Shown here in pieces: positions 1 through 30,200 of a DNA stretch of 64,000 bases (within the stretch, counting starts at the first letter, position 1; the number at the start of each line of letters is the position of its first letter). The stretch spans positions 25,475,759 through 25,539,758 of the forward strand of contig NC_086349.1 of the NCBI RefSeq assembly GCF_036324505.1. Direction: 5' to 3'. The notes below the pieces were generated by a model that was not told the origin of the DNA, searched no databases, and worked only from the letters and a program-made list of their open reading frames with translations. A program made the position numbers and the translations under genes. The DNA is from Eleginops maclovinus. Taxonomy: Eukaryota > Chordata > Actinopteri > Perciformes > Eleginopidae.

Positions 1-38
1 AAACTGGGTGCATGTTTGGTTTTAAGTACAATTTGAAG

Positions 39-41
<3 letters not shown>

Positions 42-101
<60 letters not shown>

Positions 102-103
102 GT
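42..103. repeat. (TG)31 microsatellite
   Basis: Uninterrupted TG dinucleotides, CA on the cacna1f sense strand, beginning within a few bases of the exon 12 donor. Confidence 0.98.
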
Positions 104-106
104 TAC

Positions 107-17255
<17,149 letters not shown>

Positions 17256-18138
17256 CGTATTGGTGTAACCATTACGACCAGTACCTGTGGACAGACGGAG
17301 ATAAGAAGATTATAGCTTCTAAATGATATTCAAAATGTTCTGTAAACGTCACTGTCGTTACTTTGATATCCAACCAGTCCTATTTTTAAGGTGTCTCTTT
17401 GAATTAATCATTTAATGTCCAGAAAAAATGCTGGAAGAGTGTGTTGTCTTGAAGTTAATAGGGTGCAGCTTGGTGGTATTTGAAATATTTGTAATGTCAT
17501 GCCTGTGTATTTAGCTAATTTCAACAATGTGGCAACGCAAAGCCTGGTTGGACAAAATATTAAACAGAGAAATCAAGTTAATGGAAAGATATTCTGTGAC
17601 AAAAACAAGTATTTAAACACGTTTGAAAATAGCTGCAAAATATCTGAAAAGTATCCGAAAAAATTTGCAAGACAAATAGTATATTTCTGAAAAATGGGCC
17701 GAAAACATTTCAGATAATTAAGTGAAAAATATATGAAAGAACAACATATGAAGATATTATAGAACATGATGCACTGAGGCAATTAAACTAGCCAACAGTA
17801 GATGTCTAATGCAGCAGTAATATGAACCTAAAACACATACAACTCTGACAGGGAACATCTGCACAATAAATACTTCAACTTCATTTAAAGTCTTCATAAT
17901 ACTTTTATTTAATTCGGGTTTTGAATGCAGGCCTTTTACGTGGTGCAGTGTTAGGACTTTTCCTGAAGCAAAGGATCCAAACACTTTGTAAGGAATCCAT
18001 TCTTATTTCCCCGACTTCATGTTTCTATCAATGTCAATTAAAAGGAAACCGGAGGAGGACGATAGAAACAGAGAGATGTGACAGTTTCCAGAGGAAGTGA
18101 AAACAGAAATATTGTAGTGAACAGCTGTGACCTAGATC

Positions 18139-18143
<5 letters not shown>
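17256..18143. other. Upstream flank of cacna1f exon 1
   Basis: Either upstream intron or promoter-proximal DNA. Apart from the possible acceptor near 17290, I see no TATA box, CpG island or coding exon. Confidence 0.5.

Positions 18144-18150
<7 letters not shown>

Positions 18151-18180
<30 letters not shown>
18151..18180. repeat. (TG)15 microsatellite
   Basis: Short tract in a TG-rich stretch. Confidence 0.95.
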
Positions 18181-18181
<1 letters not shown>

Positions 18182-18319
18182 TCTGGGCCGTAATTTATGT
18201 GTTAGTACCTGAGGACCCTGAACACACACATATACACACACAGACAAACACACACTGAGGCAGAGAGATAAACCCAGTGATGGACAGCACAGTGAGATTA
18301 CATCTATTTCTCACCCCTG

Positions 18320-18536
<217 letters not shown>

Positions 18537-18794
18537 CATTTAGTGATTTCCTAGATTTCTGTTTCCCATAATGCTTTGCTGTTGTGTCCAGCTGTTTTTT
18601 GTACATGCAGGTGTTGAGAGTCCGACCTCACTGAAGACACGTTCACAATCAGTGTGAAAAAACGGCTTCAAACTCTCACAAAATGTGAGTTTTTGGGTAC
18701 TGTCCTGATTAGTGACGTCAGAATTGCGTCTCTATGCAGATTATATGACTCTGTTGGCTTCATTATGACCTCCAGCACATACTGGGAATCGGGA

Positions 18795-18965
18795 TGAGAG
18801 TCAGTACCTCCAAGTCTGAGTTCATGGATCTCTGCTGGAAAAACGATGGATTTATCCCTACGGCTGGGGAATGAGTTGCTGCCCCGTGCAAGAAAAGGTC
18901 AGCTAGCTTGGGGGCTTTTTGGCGAGTAATAAGAAAAATGGAGCGTGAGATAGACAGGTTGAACC
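18795..18965 (+). mobile_element. LINE reverse-transcriptase fragment (RTE-like)
   Basis: Degenerate frames give SKSEFMDLCWK, then the equivalent of GNELLPxAKE (GGGGAATGAGTTGCTGCCCC) and KMEREIDR. These follow the SKSE...GNELLP...KYLGV...EGKMEREIDRR block of a common fish LINE. Frameshifts show decay. Confidence 0.55.
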
Positions 18966-19560
18966 GGAGCTGGAAGGCAAGCCCTCGATTTACCAGTTCA
19001 TCGACAACGATTGCATTGCGTCACATTGGAAGCTGCTGATTCTGTTAAATATGGACGTCATGTAGAAAAAACGCTTGACTATCAGCACTTGAGATTAGCC
19101 CAGATACTTGACCACTTATCTCCCCAGTACTTCATACACAGAAAACAAATACTTACATTTACTGGAAATGACATGCAAAATAGCCAATCGCAAGCAGGTA
19201 ACTTTCATCTCCCTGGCCAACTCTGTACAGGAAGCTGATCATTTCAACTTCACAAATAAGATATTCCTAACCATAAACGAGGGGTCAAAATGACAAGGTC
19301 AGGCCAAAACAAAACAATGCTTTCAATACCGTCTTGCTTGCTTGCATCACATTTAGTTAGGACACGTTTTAGAGGAAGAGGACGAGCTCAGACGTAGCGA
19401 GGACCTTGGAGTAAAACTTGTACTAAAGGAGCCAGTTGAAGTGACAATTGACCTTCCTTTGGAGGTTTCCTGGATACGACAACTGGATGGAGACCCCGGG
19501 GCCGACCCTAGAATACACGACAGAGATGCTATCTCATCTGGCCTGTGAACATCCAAGGAT
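18966..19560 (+). other. Decayed unrecognised coding-like sequence
   Basis: Two open stretches look protein-like but match no family I know. One reads YQFIDNDCIASHWKLLILLN with, further on, YQHLRLAQILDHLSPQYFIH. The second (about 19365-19546) reads LEEEDELRRSEDLGVKLVLK and EPVEVTIDLPLEVSWIRQLD. They are separated by stops and frame changes. Their position beside a LINE fragment suggests an old mobile element or pseudogene. Confidence 0.35.
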
Positions 19561-20258
19561 CACCCAGGAGGAGCTGTGGACTACTGCTTAGTCTTTACCA
19601 CAGTAATCAAACAATTCAAGATTATCTTGGTTTGTGCGTCTTTTTTTGTTTCTCAATTAAAGAAAATAAACATTATCCATGAGTGGTAGGTTTGTTAGTT
19701 TTAGGTTGGGTTGACCTAAATGTCTGCAACAGAATGACATTAGGGGTAGCTATGACCCTTTTCATAGGCAGGATGGGTGAAACAAACAAGACTTTATCCA
19801 AGGATACCTGGGAGACCTATGAAGAAGGGATTGTAAGAGTCCTACAGGTCTTACAGGTCCACTTGATTCCTCAAAAACAGATATCCAACCCAGAACAAGA
19901 GTCAGGACAAATTGCCTCATCACAACACAAACTATGACATAATTTTCTAAATAAAATCATCCCGAACTGTGTCACTGCAGGATTATATCTCTGAAGGTTG
20001 ATTTGATGACCTCACTCTTAAATAATGGTCAGCAAAAATGGAGAGAGATTACACATTTACAGATACAGAATGCTTCATTGATGGCGGTACCGCAGCAGGT
20101 TTGTCACCCCCGTCCAATCAGATGCTCAGGTTTGGAAAGTGTAGGTCACATGACTTTGGGGGGGTCACGTTGTTTCTTCCTGCATCACCCGCAGGACCGC
20201 AAGAACCGACTAATTATCCCCGAATTATCCCGAGTCAACTCACAACATCATGACAACA
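19561..20258. other. No feature recognised
   Basis: Open frames near 19683-19937 and 20003-20253 show no known motif; they are treated as chance. Confidence 0.6.
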
Positions 20259-20295
20259 GTGTGTGTGTGTGTGTATGTGTGTATCAGTGTGAGAG

Positions 20296-20387
<92 letters not shown>
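20259..20387. repeat. Interrupted (GT)n microsatellite
   Basis: About 129 bp of GT with GA, TA and TC interruptions. Confidence 0.95.
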
Positions 20388-20388
<1 letters not shown>

Positions 20389-20474
20389 TGGTGAAACGGG
20401 GCATCCCATCACTCGCACACAACCATGCATCCGCCTTGTTAACTTCCTACTTTCCCCTGCCTTGTCTCTAGCTT

Positions 20475-20523
20475 TGTGTGTGTGTGTGTGTGTGTTCGTG
20501 TGTGTTCGTGTGTGTGTGTGTGT
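20475..20523. repeat. (TG)n microsatellite with CG interruptions
   Basis: About 49 bp. Confidence 0.95.
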
Positions 20524-23492
20524 CACGCTGCCCTCCAGCCTGGTCCAGCTGGAAGGTCATCAGTTTGTTTAGTGGATGTTGGGGCAGTTTTTCTTCTTCT
20601 TCTTCACTGCTCAGATTGCAGACTCCCAGGAGCACTGGAACTTCTAATGAAGCCCGATCGATACGTCATGGTGTCGTTATGATACTTCACTCAGAAAGCG
20701 AAGAGTAGATCTCCGCCAACACCATCTCCATACGTGAGAAGGTGGGTTCTTACATGGTCGCTGATTCACGTTTCAACCACATACACATTAACAAAGCCTC
20801 CTTGGCACAGCTAATTCATTTCCTCCGTGACATTTGTGTTCATGTTTTCGACCTTTTCGAGCTCCTTACCCAAACCACTGTTGGTCTGGACTCTCCATCT
20901 GTTATGTTAAATTAAAATGTGAAACCTCCCTCTACCACCAGCTGATCTTGGTCTTTCGAACCAACAACAGGATGTTTTGGGAGGCTGTCTCGAAAAAAAC
21001 CCTGAGGCAGAGACAGCTTTGTTGTTATGGAGAATAAATAGGTGATGGATGTCCGGTGGGTCTGCCGGGGGTCGAGTGGCAGGCAGCAGGCTGACACTGA
21101 GACTGAGATTTCTGATCCTTTCTTTGACTCTCCTTTTTTCTGGAGAGGAAGTAAAGAAACCGCAAGTCAGGATTTATTTGTTGTTTGAGGTGCAATATCT
21201 GACTCAGACGTGAAGACACTATTATTTTCTGCTTCACTCTAATGCAGGATTTTCTCCGGAAAGTGGGCGGGGTCTAATTTAAACAGGAAGTGACGTTAGC
21301 GCCTCATACTATATTTTTCTAGAAATAGATCATTTTCTACAGGCAACAACACAATGGAAGATCCCATCTACAAACCAATCAATGTCAATTATCCGGGGAT
21401 GTAGCTCAAATCTGTAATGAAAGGATGTACTGTATTTCATGTACATGTTTAGTGCGTTTGCATCGTTGAAACCAAAACGAACTGGATCAAATGTAAACAA
21501 AATGACAAACGAGAGCCTTTCAGGTCTGAAACAGTCCTCAGTTAAAGTGCCTGACTCTACATCTGCCACTCTTTGATGCCTGAGGTCTCCATGGTTGAAC
21601 TTGTTGTTAGCCTCTTCTGTCTCAAATCTGGGCTTTAGATTAAATAAATAAACCAACATCTCTTTAGAGAGGCTGTCCATGCCACAAAGACTGTTGAATA
21701 GGGATTCAGGTAGGACTGAAGGTTTCTCTCGGGGTGACTCGGGGTGTCGGTAAGAACACACAAGATTCTCGGTAGAGGTCGATTTCCTTTACTTATTAAT
21801 ATCAACAGGGACTTTAAGGTACACTACGAGGACTAATCACTCGTTCAAAGTCTCTCCTGCGTCAGAGGGAAGAACCACACAACCCATTTGGTCGTCAGGG
21901 TTGGATTGAACTGGTTGAAACTCAGTTATTTCACTATATGATATAACAACCCTGATGAACCTTTTCATGGTTTTAAGACTTTAATCTCATTGGTTTCACA
22001 CTTCATACGAAAGAAGAATAATCCAGCATCGTGACGGTTATCTTAACAGTGTTACGATAAAACCCAGAGGAGCGTTTTGCATATCTTCCTGGTGGAGCGT
22101 TCAAGGAAACTGAGTCACCGGATTACCTTTTTCACTTTGGTCAAATTCACGTCACAAGGTCCATGTTTGATATTTGCTGTTTGAGATGTTTAAATGTAAT
22201 CAATGCAATACAACATGAGTGTGTGTCACCTGTCTTTTAAAAGGTTTGTGTGAGGTTCAGATGTAAAGTTAAAATAAATCCTCCGCTCCACGGGCCGAAA
22301 CAAAAGGGGCGGATTAACTCCGCTGCCACGGTAACCGATGATGTCACTTGTGTTAATGCTCATTTCCATGACAACGTTATCAGAAGGTCCGTCGGGGCCA
22401 TCTTAATTCGGCGAGCAGCGAGCAGGAAGGTCTGATCCTCGTTCGGGATCAGCGGGATTAAAACTTAGTCTCCCTCTCCAAAAGATGGAGGTTGTGACCT
22501 GCGATAACCACCCTCACCCCCCCCAAAGGTAGCCTGAGGTCAAAGGTCAGGATGGAACACGGAGGCATGTACCTGCTCAGGTTACACTTTAGGTTAGGTT
22601 GCTAATTAAGAGACAAGGCTCTTATTTTGAAAATCCTGTCACTATAAGTCGGGTGTATAAATAGATGGAAAGATGATTGAAGGGAGGAGAAAGAAAAATA
22701 AATAATTGGTAGCTTTAAAAAACTTTAAACTCGACAACGATTGCTTTTCTAACTTGCAAAACACTGACTCCTCATCAGCCCTCTAAAAGTCCTCCATATT
22801 AATCATGTTAAGACGGTAGCCCTGTTTAAAGACACTTCAAATTGTGCATAGTAGCGCTCTTTCCACCTTTGTACAGCAACTTCTGCACAAACACTGTATT
22901 TCCCTCTGGATGAATAAGGTGTAATCTTATGTTACAGTCCTAAGTGAAAAGGAAATGTAGTTTTATTTTAAATTAGCCACTCATCTGAACCTCTTACAGG
23001 CAGGAGAAAACTAAGTGTGTGCTTTTATGGTCACATCTGAGAACTACTTCAAAGAGAGCCATGATACAGTAAGGGCTTAGACTGAACATACGTAATTATT
23101 TCATATTTAAATTAAAACTGCCTTTTTTGTCCTCAAGGCTGTCCCTCAATCAGAGAGCAGGTTCAAAGGGAACAGAAGACCCAGGAGAGGGCCATACAAA
23201 GGTCTATTCACACACTTTTAACTGCTGCAGATATGCAAAATTAAACACGTGCAAAGATAAGGAGCTCCGAGTTGGGTCCAAATTAGCAAGTTTTGTCCCC
23301 TTGTCCATTATTTCCTGCTGACTGCCTGCCCTACAGTGTCCTGCAGGCTCGAAACACTCAGAGGCTTCAGTCAGTAAAAAACTGAGTACTGTTCAAATCC
23401 CACAGTGGTTCAAATGTGAATGTGTTTGGACAACGTGGAAGAAATACAGTGAAGGAGCACTTTGAACTGAAGCATGCTCAGTCAGTTTATCA
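20524..23492. other. Intergenic stretch without recognised gene
   Basis: Nothing coding. A CpG-richer segment at about 22280-22450 (ACTCCGCTGCCACGGTAACC, CATTTCCATGACAACG) is the only compositional feature; it may be an enhancer or old promoter. Confidence 0.55.
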
Positions 23493-24790
23493 AAGAAAAG
23501 AGGAACTACTGCACGGTCACATGACTTCACGACACCACTGCTAAGCTAAAGGCGGCTAATGTTGGGCTATAAAGGAACTACAGCATGGTCATATGACTTC
23601 ACGACACCACTGCTAAGCTAAAGGAGGCTAAAGTTCGGCTATAAAGGAACTACTGCACGGTCACATGACTTCACGACCCCACCGCTAAACTAAAGGCGGC
23701 TAATGTTGGGCTATAAAGGAACTACAGCACGGTCACATGACTTCACGACACCACCGCTAAGCTAAAGGAGGCTAACGTTGGGCTATAAAGGATCTACAGC
23801 ACGGTCACATGACTTCACGACCTTACCGCTAAGCTAAAGGCGGCTAACGTTGGGCTATAAAGGAACTACAGCACGGTCACATGACTTCACGACCTCACCG
23901 CTAAGCTAAAGGCGGCTAATGTTGGGCTATAAAGGAACTACAGCACGGTCACATGACTTCACGACCCCACCGCTAAGCTAAAGGAGGCTAATGTTGGGCT
24001 ATAAAGGAACTACAGCACTGTCACATGACTTCACGACACCACCGCTAAGCTAAAGGAGGCTAACGTTGGGCTATAAAGGAACTACAGCACAGTCACATGA
24101 CTTCACGACACCACCGCTAAGCTAAAGGAGGCTAACGTTGGGCTATAAAGGAACTACAGCACGGTCACATGACTTCACGACCCCACCGCTAAGCTAAAGG
24201 AGGCTAACGTTGGGCTATAAAGGATCTACAGCACGGTCACATGACTTCACGACACCACCGCTAAGCTAAAGGAGGCTAACGTTGGGCTATAAAGGAACTA
24301 CAGCACGGTCACATGACTTCACGACCCCACCGCTAAGCTAAAGGAGGCTAACGTTGGGCTATAAAGGATCTACAGCACGGTCACATGACTTCACGACCTC
24401 ACCGCTAAGCTAAAGGAGGCTAACGTTGGGCTATAAAGGATCTACAGCACGGTCACATGACTTCACGACACCACCGCTAAGCTAAAGGAGGCTAACGTTG
24501 GGCTATAAAGGAACTACAGCACGGTCACATGACTTCACGACCCCACCGCTAAGCTAAAGGAGGCTAACGTTGGGCTATAAAGGAACTACAGCACGGTCAC
24601 ATGACTTCACGACCTCACCGCTAAGCTAAAGGAGGCTAATGTTGGGCTATAAAGGAACTACAGCACGGTGACATGACTTCACGACCTCACCGCTAAGCTA
24701 AAGGAGGCTAATGTTGGGCTATAAAGGAACTACTGCAGGATCACATGACTTCACCTCACCACTGCTAAGCTAAAGGCAGCTGACATTGGT
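23493..24790. repeat. 72-bp minisatellite, about 18 copies
   Basis: Highly regular 72-bp units. Each contains CTATAAAGGAACTACAGCAC, GGTCACATGACTTCACGAC and CACCGCTAAGCTAAAGGAGG. Differences between units are point substitutions (CCCCACC/CTCACC/ACACCACC, GGAACT/GGATCT, AACG/AATG). The outermost units are the most divergent. Confidence 0.97.
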
Positions 24791-27109
24791 TGTTGGTTTA
24801 GTCGTCTCATTTAGACACTTGTTAGCAACCTCTGTTCTTAAATTATTTAATTATTTACTGACGTATTTTATCTTGTAGGACAAATATCGGAAGTGCTAAA
24901 TTGCTGAGTACCTTTCCGGGTTTAGGACTCATTCCTGCACACAATCAGAGATAACTGGTGGGACATTGCTAGGCTGCTTGTGGTAAATTAAATTGAAATT
25001 AAATCATATAAACATGGTATATGTATGTTATCAAATTCCTCTGCACACAGCCGATTATTTCTCCATCAGTGATTCATGTCACATGAGCAGGAGAGTAAAG
25101 ATGAACGTCTGTACATTCACTGTAAAGACAGTTTTGTAGAAGAAATATTAACAATAAAACATCTGCTGTTTGTTTGGAGAAATGAAAATAATTTAATGTA
25201 CAGATATTATATAATTTCTGCAGAAATAACACATTTATTTCTGGAAAAACTGACATTTAATTATTTTAAATACAATAGTTTTACACTTATATTTTCACCT
25301 TTAACCTCAGTGTTTTGTGGACAAAATAAAAATCATAAAATGTTGAATTTTAATTTCAGTGTGGACAGATGTGCAGTTCTTGTTGTATAAAGTAAATAAA
25401 TAGAAAATAGCCCAAATTAAAAGCAGTTTTGCCAACACATATTGTAATTAGATAAATGAAACGTCATTCTGCAGGGATCACACATCTGCTGATGAAGTGA
25501 CCTCTGCTCCTTTTCTGTTACGTTTGATTTTCAGCTGCTGCTATTATGCAGCTATGTTTACTATAATACATAGTAAAGTGTTTGCCACTTCCTTTCAATG
25601 TGTTACCTGCTTTTTAATTGTATTTTTTATAAACATATATGTAATTTACTACTGTATACATTAAGTAGCTTTCAGTTTGTTTGCTTTATTATGTCTAATT
25701 CCTTATTTTTAATATAAAAAATATAAAATAAACCACAGTTCTGATCTGAATCATCACATTTTATAGAAACTGTATACTATTTATTATTATTATTGTTGAC
25801 TGCTAGTTCAATTACTTTTGCTGTTACCAATGTAAGTTACTTTTTTAATATTATTTTGCGTAATTATATATTTTATTATTTAAGATTAGTAGTCGTTTTA
25901 AGTCTGGCTTCACGTGCATTTCTTCCCCTTTTCTTTAAATCACAAAATATAAACCGTTTTATTTTTTTATTTTTGCTGACATCATACTACCTTATTTTTG
26001 CATTATTGTTGTACTTATTTGAACTATAATTACTTATTTTTAATGTTTTAATTAAACCTGTTTACCTCTTCTTTTTATTGCATTAGCTAACTCATTTTTA
26101 TGGGATTTCTTTTTACTCGATTTGTGATTTTTATTTGTCCCTTTTCCGCTGGATTTCTGAGTCTGATGCAACTTGCACAACTCTTTAAAGCAGTTTTAAG
26201 ATCTCGAACTAAAGGACTTCTTACTTTTGTGTCTCTCCTCGTACATCTCCGCTGCTTCTCACTCTCAGCTGCAAAAACCGAGAATCATCTTCACAGTTTC
26301 ATCAGTTTCGCTTTTATCCTCATCAGCCTCCTCTTCCTCTGCTCCTCAAACAACTTCACTGCATTTCACCCGAGACAAAAAACTCAAAATTAATCCACTT
26401 CTGCTTTTTATTCCTCTTCCTTCCTTTTCTTCTTTTCCTGGTGCAGCTGCGGATCAATGCATCGATTTATATCCAGAATTTGATCATAAAAAGTGAGAGG
26501 AGCAGAAATAAATCCAGAGGAAAATCTGAGGAGAGAAATTCGCTTTTTTCTTCGGCTTCGCTTCACTAATCTGACTCTCTCTCTCTCCCTCTCTCTCTCT
26601 TCGTCTGTCTGTTCATTCTCTATGTCTCTCCCTCCCAATTGGGGATTAAATAGAAAAAAACTCAGTGTGTTAAAGGGGAGGGGAGCTGGAGAATTAAAGG
26701 GACAGACAGAATAAAAATCAGCAGTTTTTATTATTAAAAATATGTAAATAAACAGAGATGTTTCCTGATAATGAATCAATGGCTATAACTCTGTTTTTAT
26801 GCATTAAATAAATATATGTAATGCCATATTTCCTATTTATATTACTAATACTGTGAACTTTTGTACATAAATATTTTGAGCACATTTCTAGGTCATTTTT
26901 AGCCTTTTAAATAGTATAACTGAATGAATTTAAAACAATACATTCTATTCAAAATATTTTACCCATTTTTTTCTATTCTTAAGGAAGCAGGCAAGGAAAG
27001 GAGGTAGAGGAGGGGAGACGAAGGTGAAGGAGGAAGGTGAAACCGTTCTTGACTTTGTGCTGAAATTGAACCTGAAGACTTCATAGACCAACAGATTAAA
27101 CTGTAATAC

Positions 27110-27111
<2 letters not shown>
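24791..27111. other. AT-rich intergenic stretch
   Basis: No gene recognised. A pyrimidine-rich block lies around 26220-26440 and a short CT cluster at 26571-26605. Confidence 0.7.
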
Positions 27112-27145
<34 letters not shown>

Positions 27146-27195
27146 TGTATGTGTGTGTGTGTGTGTGTCTGTATGTGTGTGTGTCTGTGTGTGTG
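27112..27195. repeat. Interrupted (TG)n microsatellite
   Basis: TG repeats with TCTGTA interruptions. Confidence 0.95.
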
Positions 27196-27357
27196 ACCTC
27201 ATGGAAGGTTGATATTTCATCTTCAGACGTTTTAATTTACCTTCAAGTACGCCAACAAATCTCCTTCATGTCTCAATGTCACTGTCTGACCTACAGTGTA
27301 CTTGCTATATGATGGACAGTCAGACACACCATGTTCCTTTACTTCCTCTTTCCTCCT

Positions 27358-27475
27358 CACCTTTCCTCTCTCCGTGACCTCCTTTCCTCTCTCCGCGACC
27401 TCCTTTCCTCTCTCCTCGACCTCCTTTCCTCTCTCCTCGACCTCCTTTCCTCTCTCCTCGACCTCCTTTCCTCGG
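27358..27475. repeat. ~20-bp pyrimidine-rich tandem repeat
   Basis: About five to six units of GACCTCCTTTCCTCTCTCC with CG or GTG variants. Confidence 0.9.
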
Positions 27476-27589
27476 ACACTTTTCTTTATAAGTACTTACA
27501 AACTTAGGCCTCTCTCTTCAGGTGGATCCAGGTCCTCTTCCTCTGTTCCTTCCTTTCCCTGCCAATAGAGTTGATCTCACCGGAGGTTC

Positions 27590-29900
27590 GGGAAGTACAG
27601 AAGGAGGTGAAGAGCAACAGGGAGTAGAGAAGGAGTGAAGAGGAAAATGTTAGGAAGTAGAGAATGAGGTGAAGAGGTGAGGTTAGGAAGTAGAGAAGGA
27701 GGTGAAGAGGACAATGTTAGGAGTAGAGAAGGAGGAGAAGAGGAGAACAACAGGAGTAGAGAAGGAGGTGAAGAGGATAATGTTAGGAAGCAGAGAAGGA
27801 GGTGAAGAGGTGAAGGTAGGAAGTAGAGAAGGAGGTGAAGAGGAAATGTTAGGAAGTAGAGAAGGAGGTGAAGAGGACAATGTTAGGAAGTAGAGAAGGA
27901 GGTGAAGAGGTAGAACAACAGGGAGTAGAGAAGGAGGTGAAGAGGATAATGTTAGGAAGCAGAGAGGAGGTGAAGAGGAGACAACAGGGAGTAGAGAAGG
28001 AGGTGAAGAGGATAATGTTAGGAAGCAGAGAAGGAGGTGAAGAGGAGAACAACAGGGAGTAGAGAAGGAGGTGAAGAGGAAAATGTTAGGAAGTAGAGAA
28101 GGAGGTGAAGAGGAAAATGTTAGGAATTAGAGAAGGAGGTGAAGTGGAGAAGGTTAGGAAGTAGAGAAGGAGGTAAAGAGAAGAATGTTAGGAAGTAGAG
28201 AAGGAGGTGAAGAGGAGAAGGTTAGGAAGTACAGAAGGAGGTGAAGAGGAGAAGGTTAGAAAGTACAGAAGGAGGTGAAGAGGAGAAGGTTAGGAAGTAC
28301 AGAAGGAGGTGAAGAGGAGAAGGTTAGGAAGCAGAGAAGGAGGTGAAGAGGAGAATGTTGGGAAGCAGAGAAGGAGGTGAAGAGGAAAATGTTAGGAAGT
28401 AGAGAAGGAGGTGAAGAGGAGAATGTTAGGAAGTAGAGAAGGAGACTAACAGGAGAGTGTTGGGAGTAGAGAAGGAGGTGAAGAGGAGAATGTTAGGAAG
28501 CACAGAAGGAGGTGAAGAGGAGAACAGGGAGTAGAGAAGGAAGTGAAGAGGAGAATGTTGGGAAGCAGAGAAGGATGTGAAGAGGAGAACAGGGAGTAGA
28601 GAAGGAAGTGAAGAGGAGAATGTTAGGAAGTAGAGAAGGAGACTAACAGGAGAGTGTTGGAAGTAGAGAAGGAGGTGAAGAGGAGAACAGGGAGTAGAGA
28701 AGGAAGTGAAGAGGAGAATGTTAGGAAGTAGAGAAGGAGACTAACAGGAGAGTGTTGGAAGTAGAGAAGGAGGTGAAGAGGAGAATGTTAGGAAGTAGAG
28801 AAGGAGGTGAAGAGGAGAACATTAGGAAGTACTGGAGACTAAGAGGAGAAGGTTAGGAAGTAGAGAAGGAGGTGAAGAGGAAAATGTTAGGAAGTAGAGA
28901 AGGAGGTGAAGAGTAGAACAGGGAGTAGAGAAGGAAGTGAAGAGGCAAATGTTAGGAAGCAGAGAAGGAGGTGAAGAGGAGAACAGGGAGCAGAGAAGGA
29001 GGTGAAGAGGAGAACAGGGAGTAGAGAAGGAAGTGAAGAGGAGAATGTTAGGAAGTAGAGAAGGAGACTAACAGGAGAGTGTTGGAAGTAGAGAAGGAGG
29101 TGAAGAGGAGAATGTTAGGAAGCAGAGAAGGAGGTGAAGAGGAGAACAGGGAGTAGAGAAGGAAGTGAAGAGGAGAATGTTAGGAAGTAGAGAAGGAGGT
29201 GAAGAGGAGAACAGGGAGTAGAGAAGGAAGTGAAGAGGAGAATGTTAGGAAGTAGAGAAGGAGACTAACAGGAGAGTGTTGGAAGTAGAGAAGGAGGTGA
29301 AGAGGAGAATGTTAGGAAGCACAGAAGGAGGTGAAGAGGAGAACAGGGAGTAGAGAAGGTGAAGAGGAGAATGTTAGGAAGCAGAGAAGGAGACTAACAG
29401 GAGAGTGTTGGAAGTAGAGAAGGAGGTGAAGAGGAGAATGTTAGGAAGCACAGAAGGAGGTGAAGAGGAGAACAGGGAGTAGAGAAGGTGAAGAGGAGAA
29501 TGTTAGGAAGCAGAGAAGGAGACTAACAGGAGAGTGTTGGAAGTAGAGAAGAAGGTGAAGAGGAGAATGTTAGGAAGCAGAGAAGGAGGTGAAGAGGAGA
29601 ACAGGGAGTAGAGAAGGAAGTGAAGAGGAGAATGTTAGGAAGCAGAGAAGGAAGTGAAGAGGAGAACAGGGAGTAGAGAAGGAGGTGAAGAGGAGAATGT
29701 TAGGAAGTAGAGAAGGAGACTAAGAGGAGGTTGTTGGAAGTAAAGAAGGAGGTGAAGAGGAGAATGTTAGGAAGTAGAGAAGGAGACTAACAGGAGAGTG
29801 TTGGAAGTAGAGAAGGAGGTGAAGAGGAGAACAGGGAGTAGAGAAGGAGGTGAAGAGGAGAAGGTTAGGAAAGTAGGGGAGACCAAGAGGAGAATGTTAT
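27590..29900. repeat. 2.3-kb purine-rich minisatellite, ~34-bp unit
   Basis: Units of the type AGGAAGTAGAGAAGGAGGTG AAGAGGAGAATGTT, with sub-types GAACAGGGAGTAGAG and GAGACTAACAGGAGAGTGTTGG. The sub-types recur in blocks, giving higher-order repeats of about 100-180 bp in the 28.4-29.8 kb part. Roughly 65-70 units. The plus strand is almost entirely purine except for TGTT, TGAAG and AC/CT dinucleotides. Confidence 0.95.
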
Positions 29901-30131
29901 AGAAGGAGGCGAAGTAATGCTTGGTTCTTTCTCTTCTCCTCCTTCAATAATTCCTCCCAATGATCCACTGATGATGATAGTAACAGTGAAACAGAACAGG
30001 ATATAAACTCCTGTGGAATAAACCTGACTCTGATTCACCTCCCTTTATCAATTCAACGCTCACTGTTTCTTTTTTATAGATGAACAGATACAACAATCTT
30101 TCTGTCTGCATCAGATCAGAGATGAAAGGAT

Positions 30132-30133
<2 letters not shown>

Positions 30134-30199
<66 letters not shown>
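30134..30199. repeat. (GT)33 microsatellite
   Basis: Perfect tract. Confidence 0.97.

Positions 30200-30200
<1 letters not shown>

Noticed and set aside
21330..21761. 143-codon minus-strand frame
   Set aside because: Ordinary-looking but without any recognised motif or neighbouring exon; could be chance in unique sequence.
23493..24790. Regular 72-bp spacing suggested a CRISPR-like array
   Set aside because: Whole units are repeated without unique spacers, and the genome is a vertebrate; it is a minisatellite.
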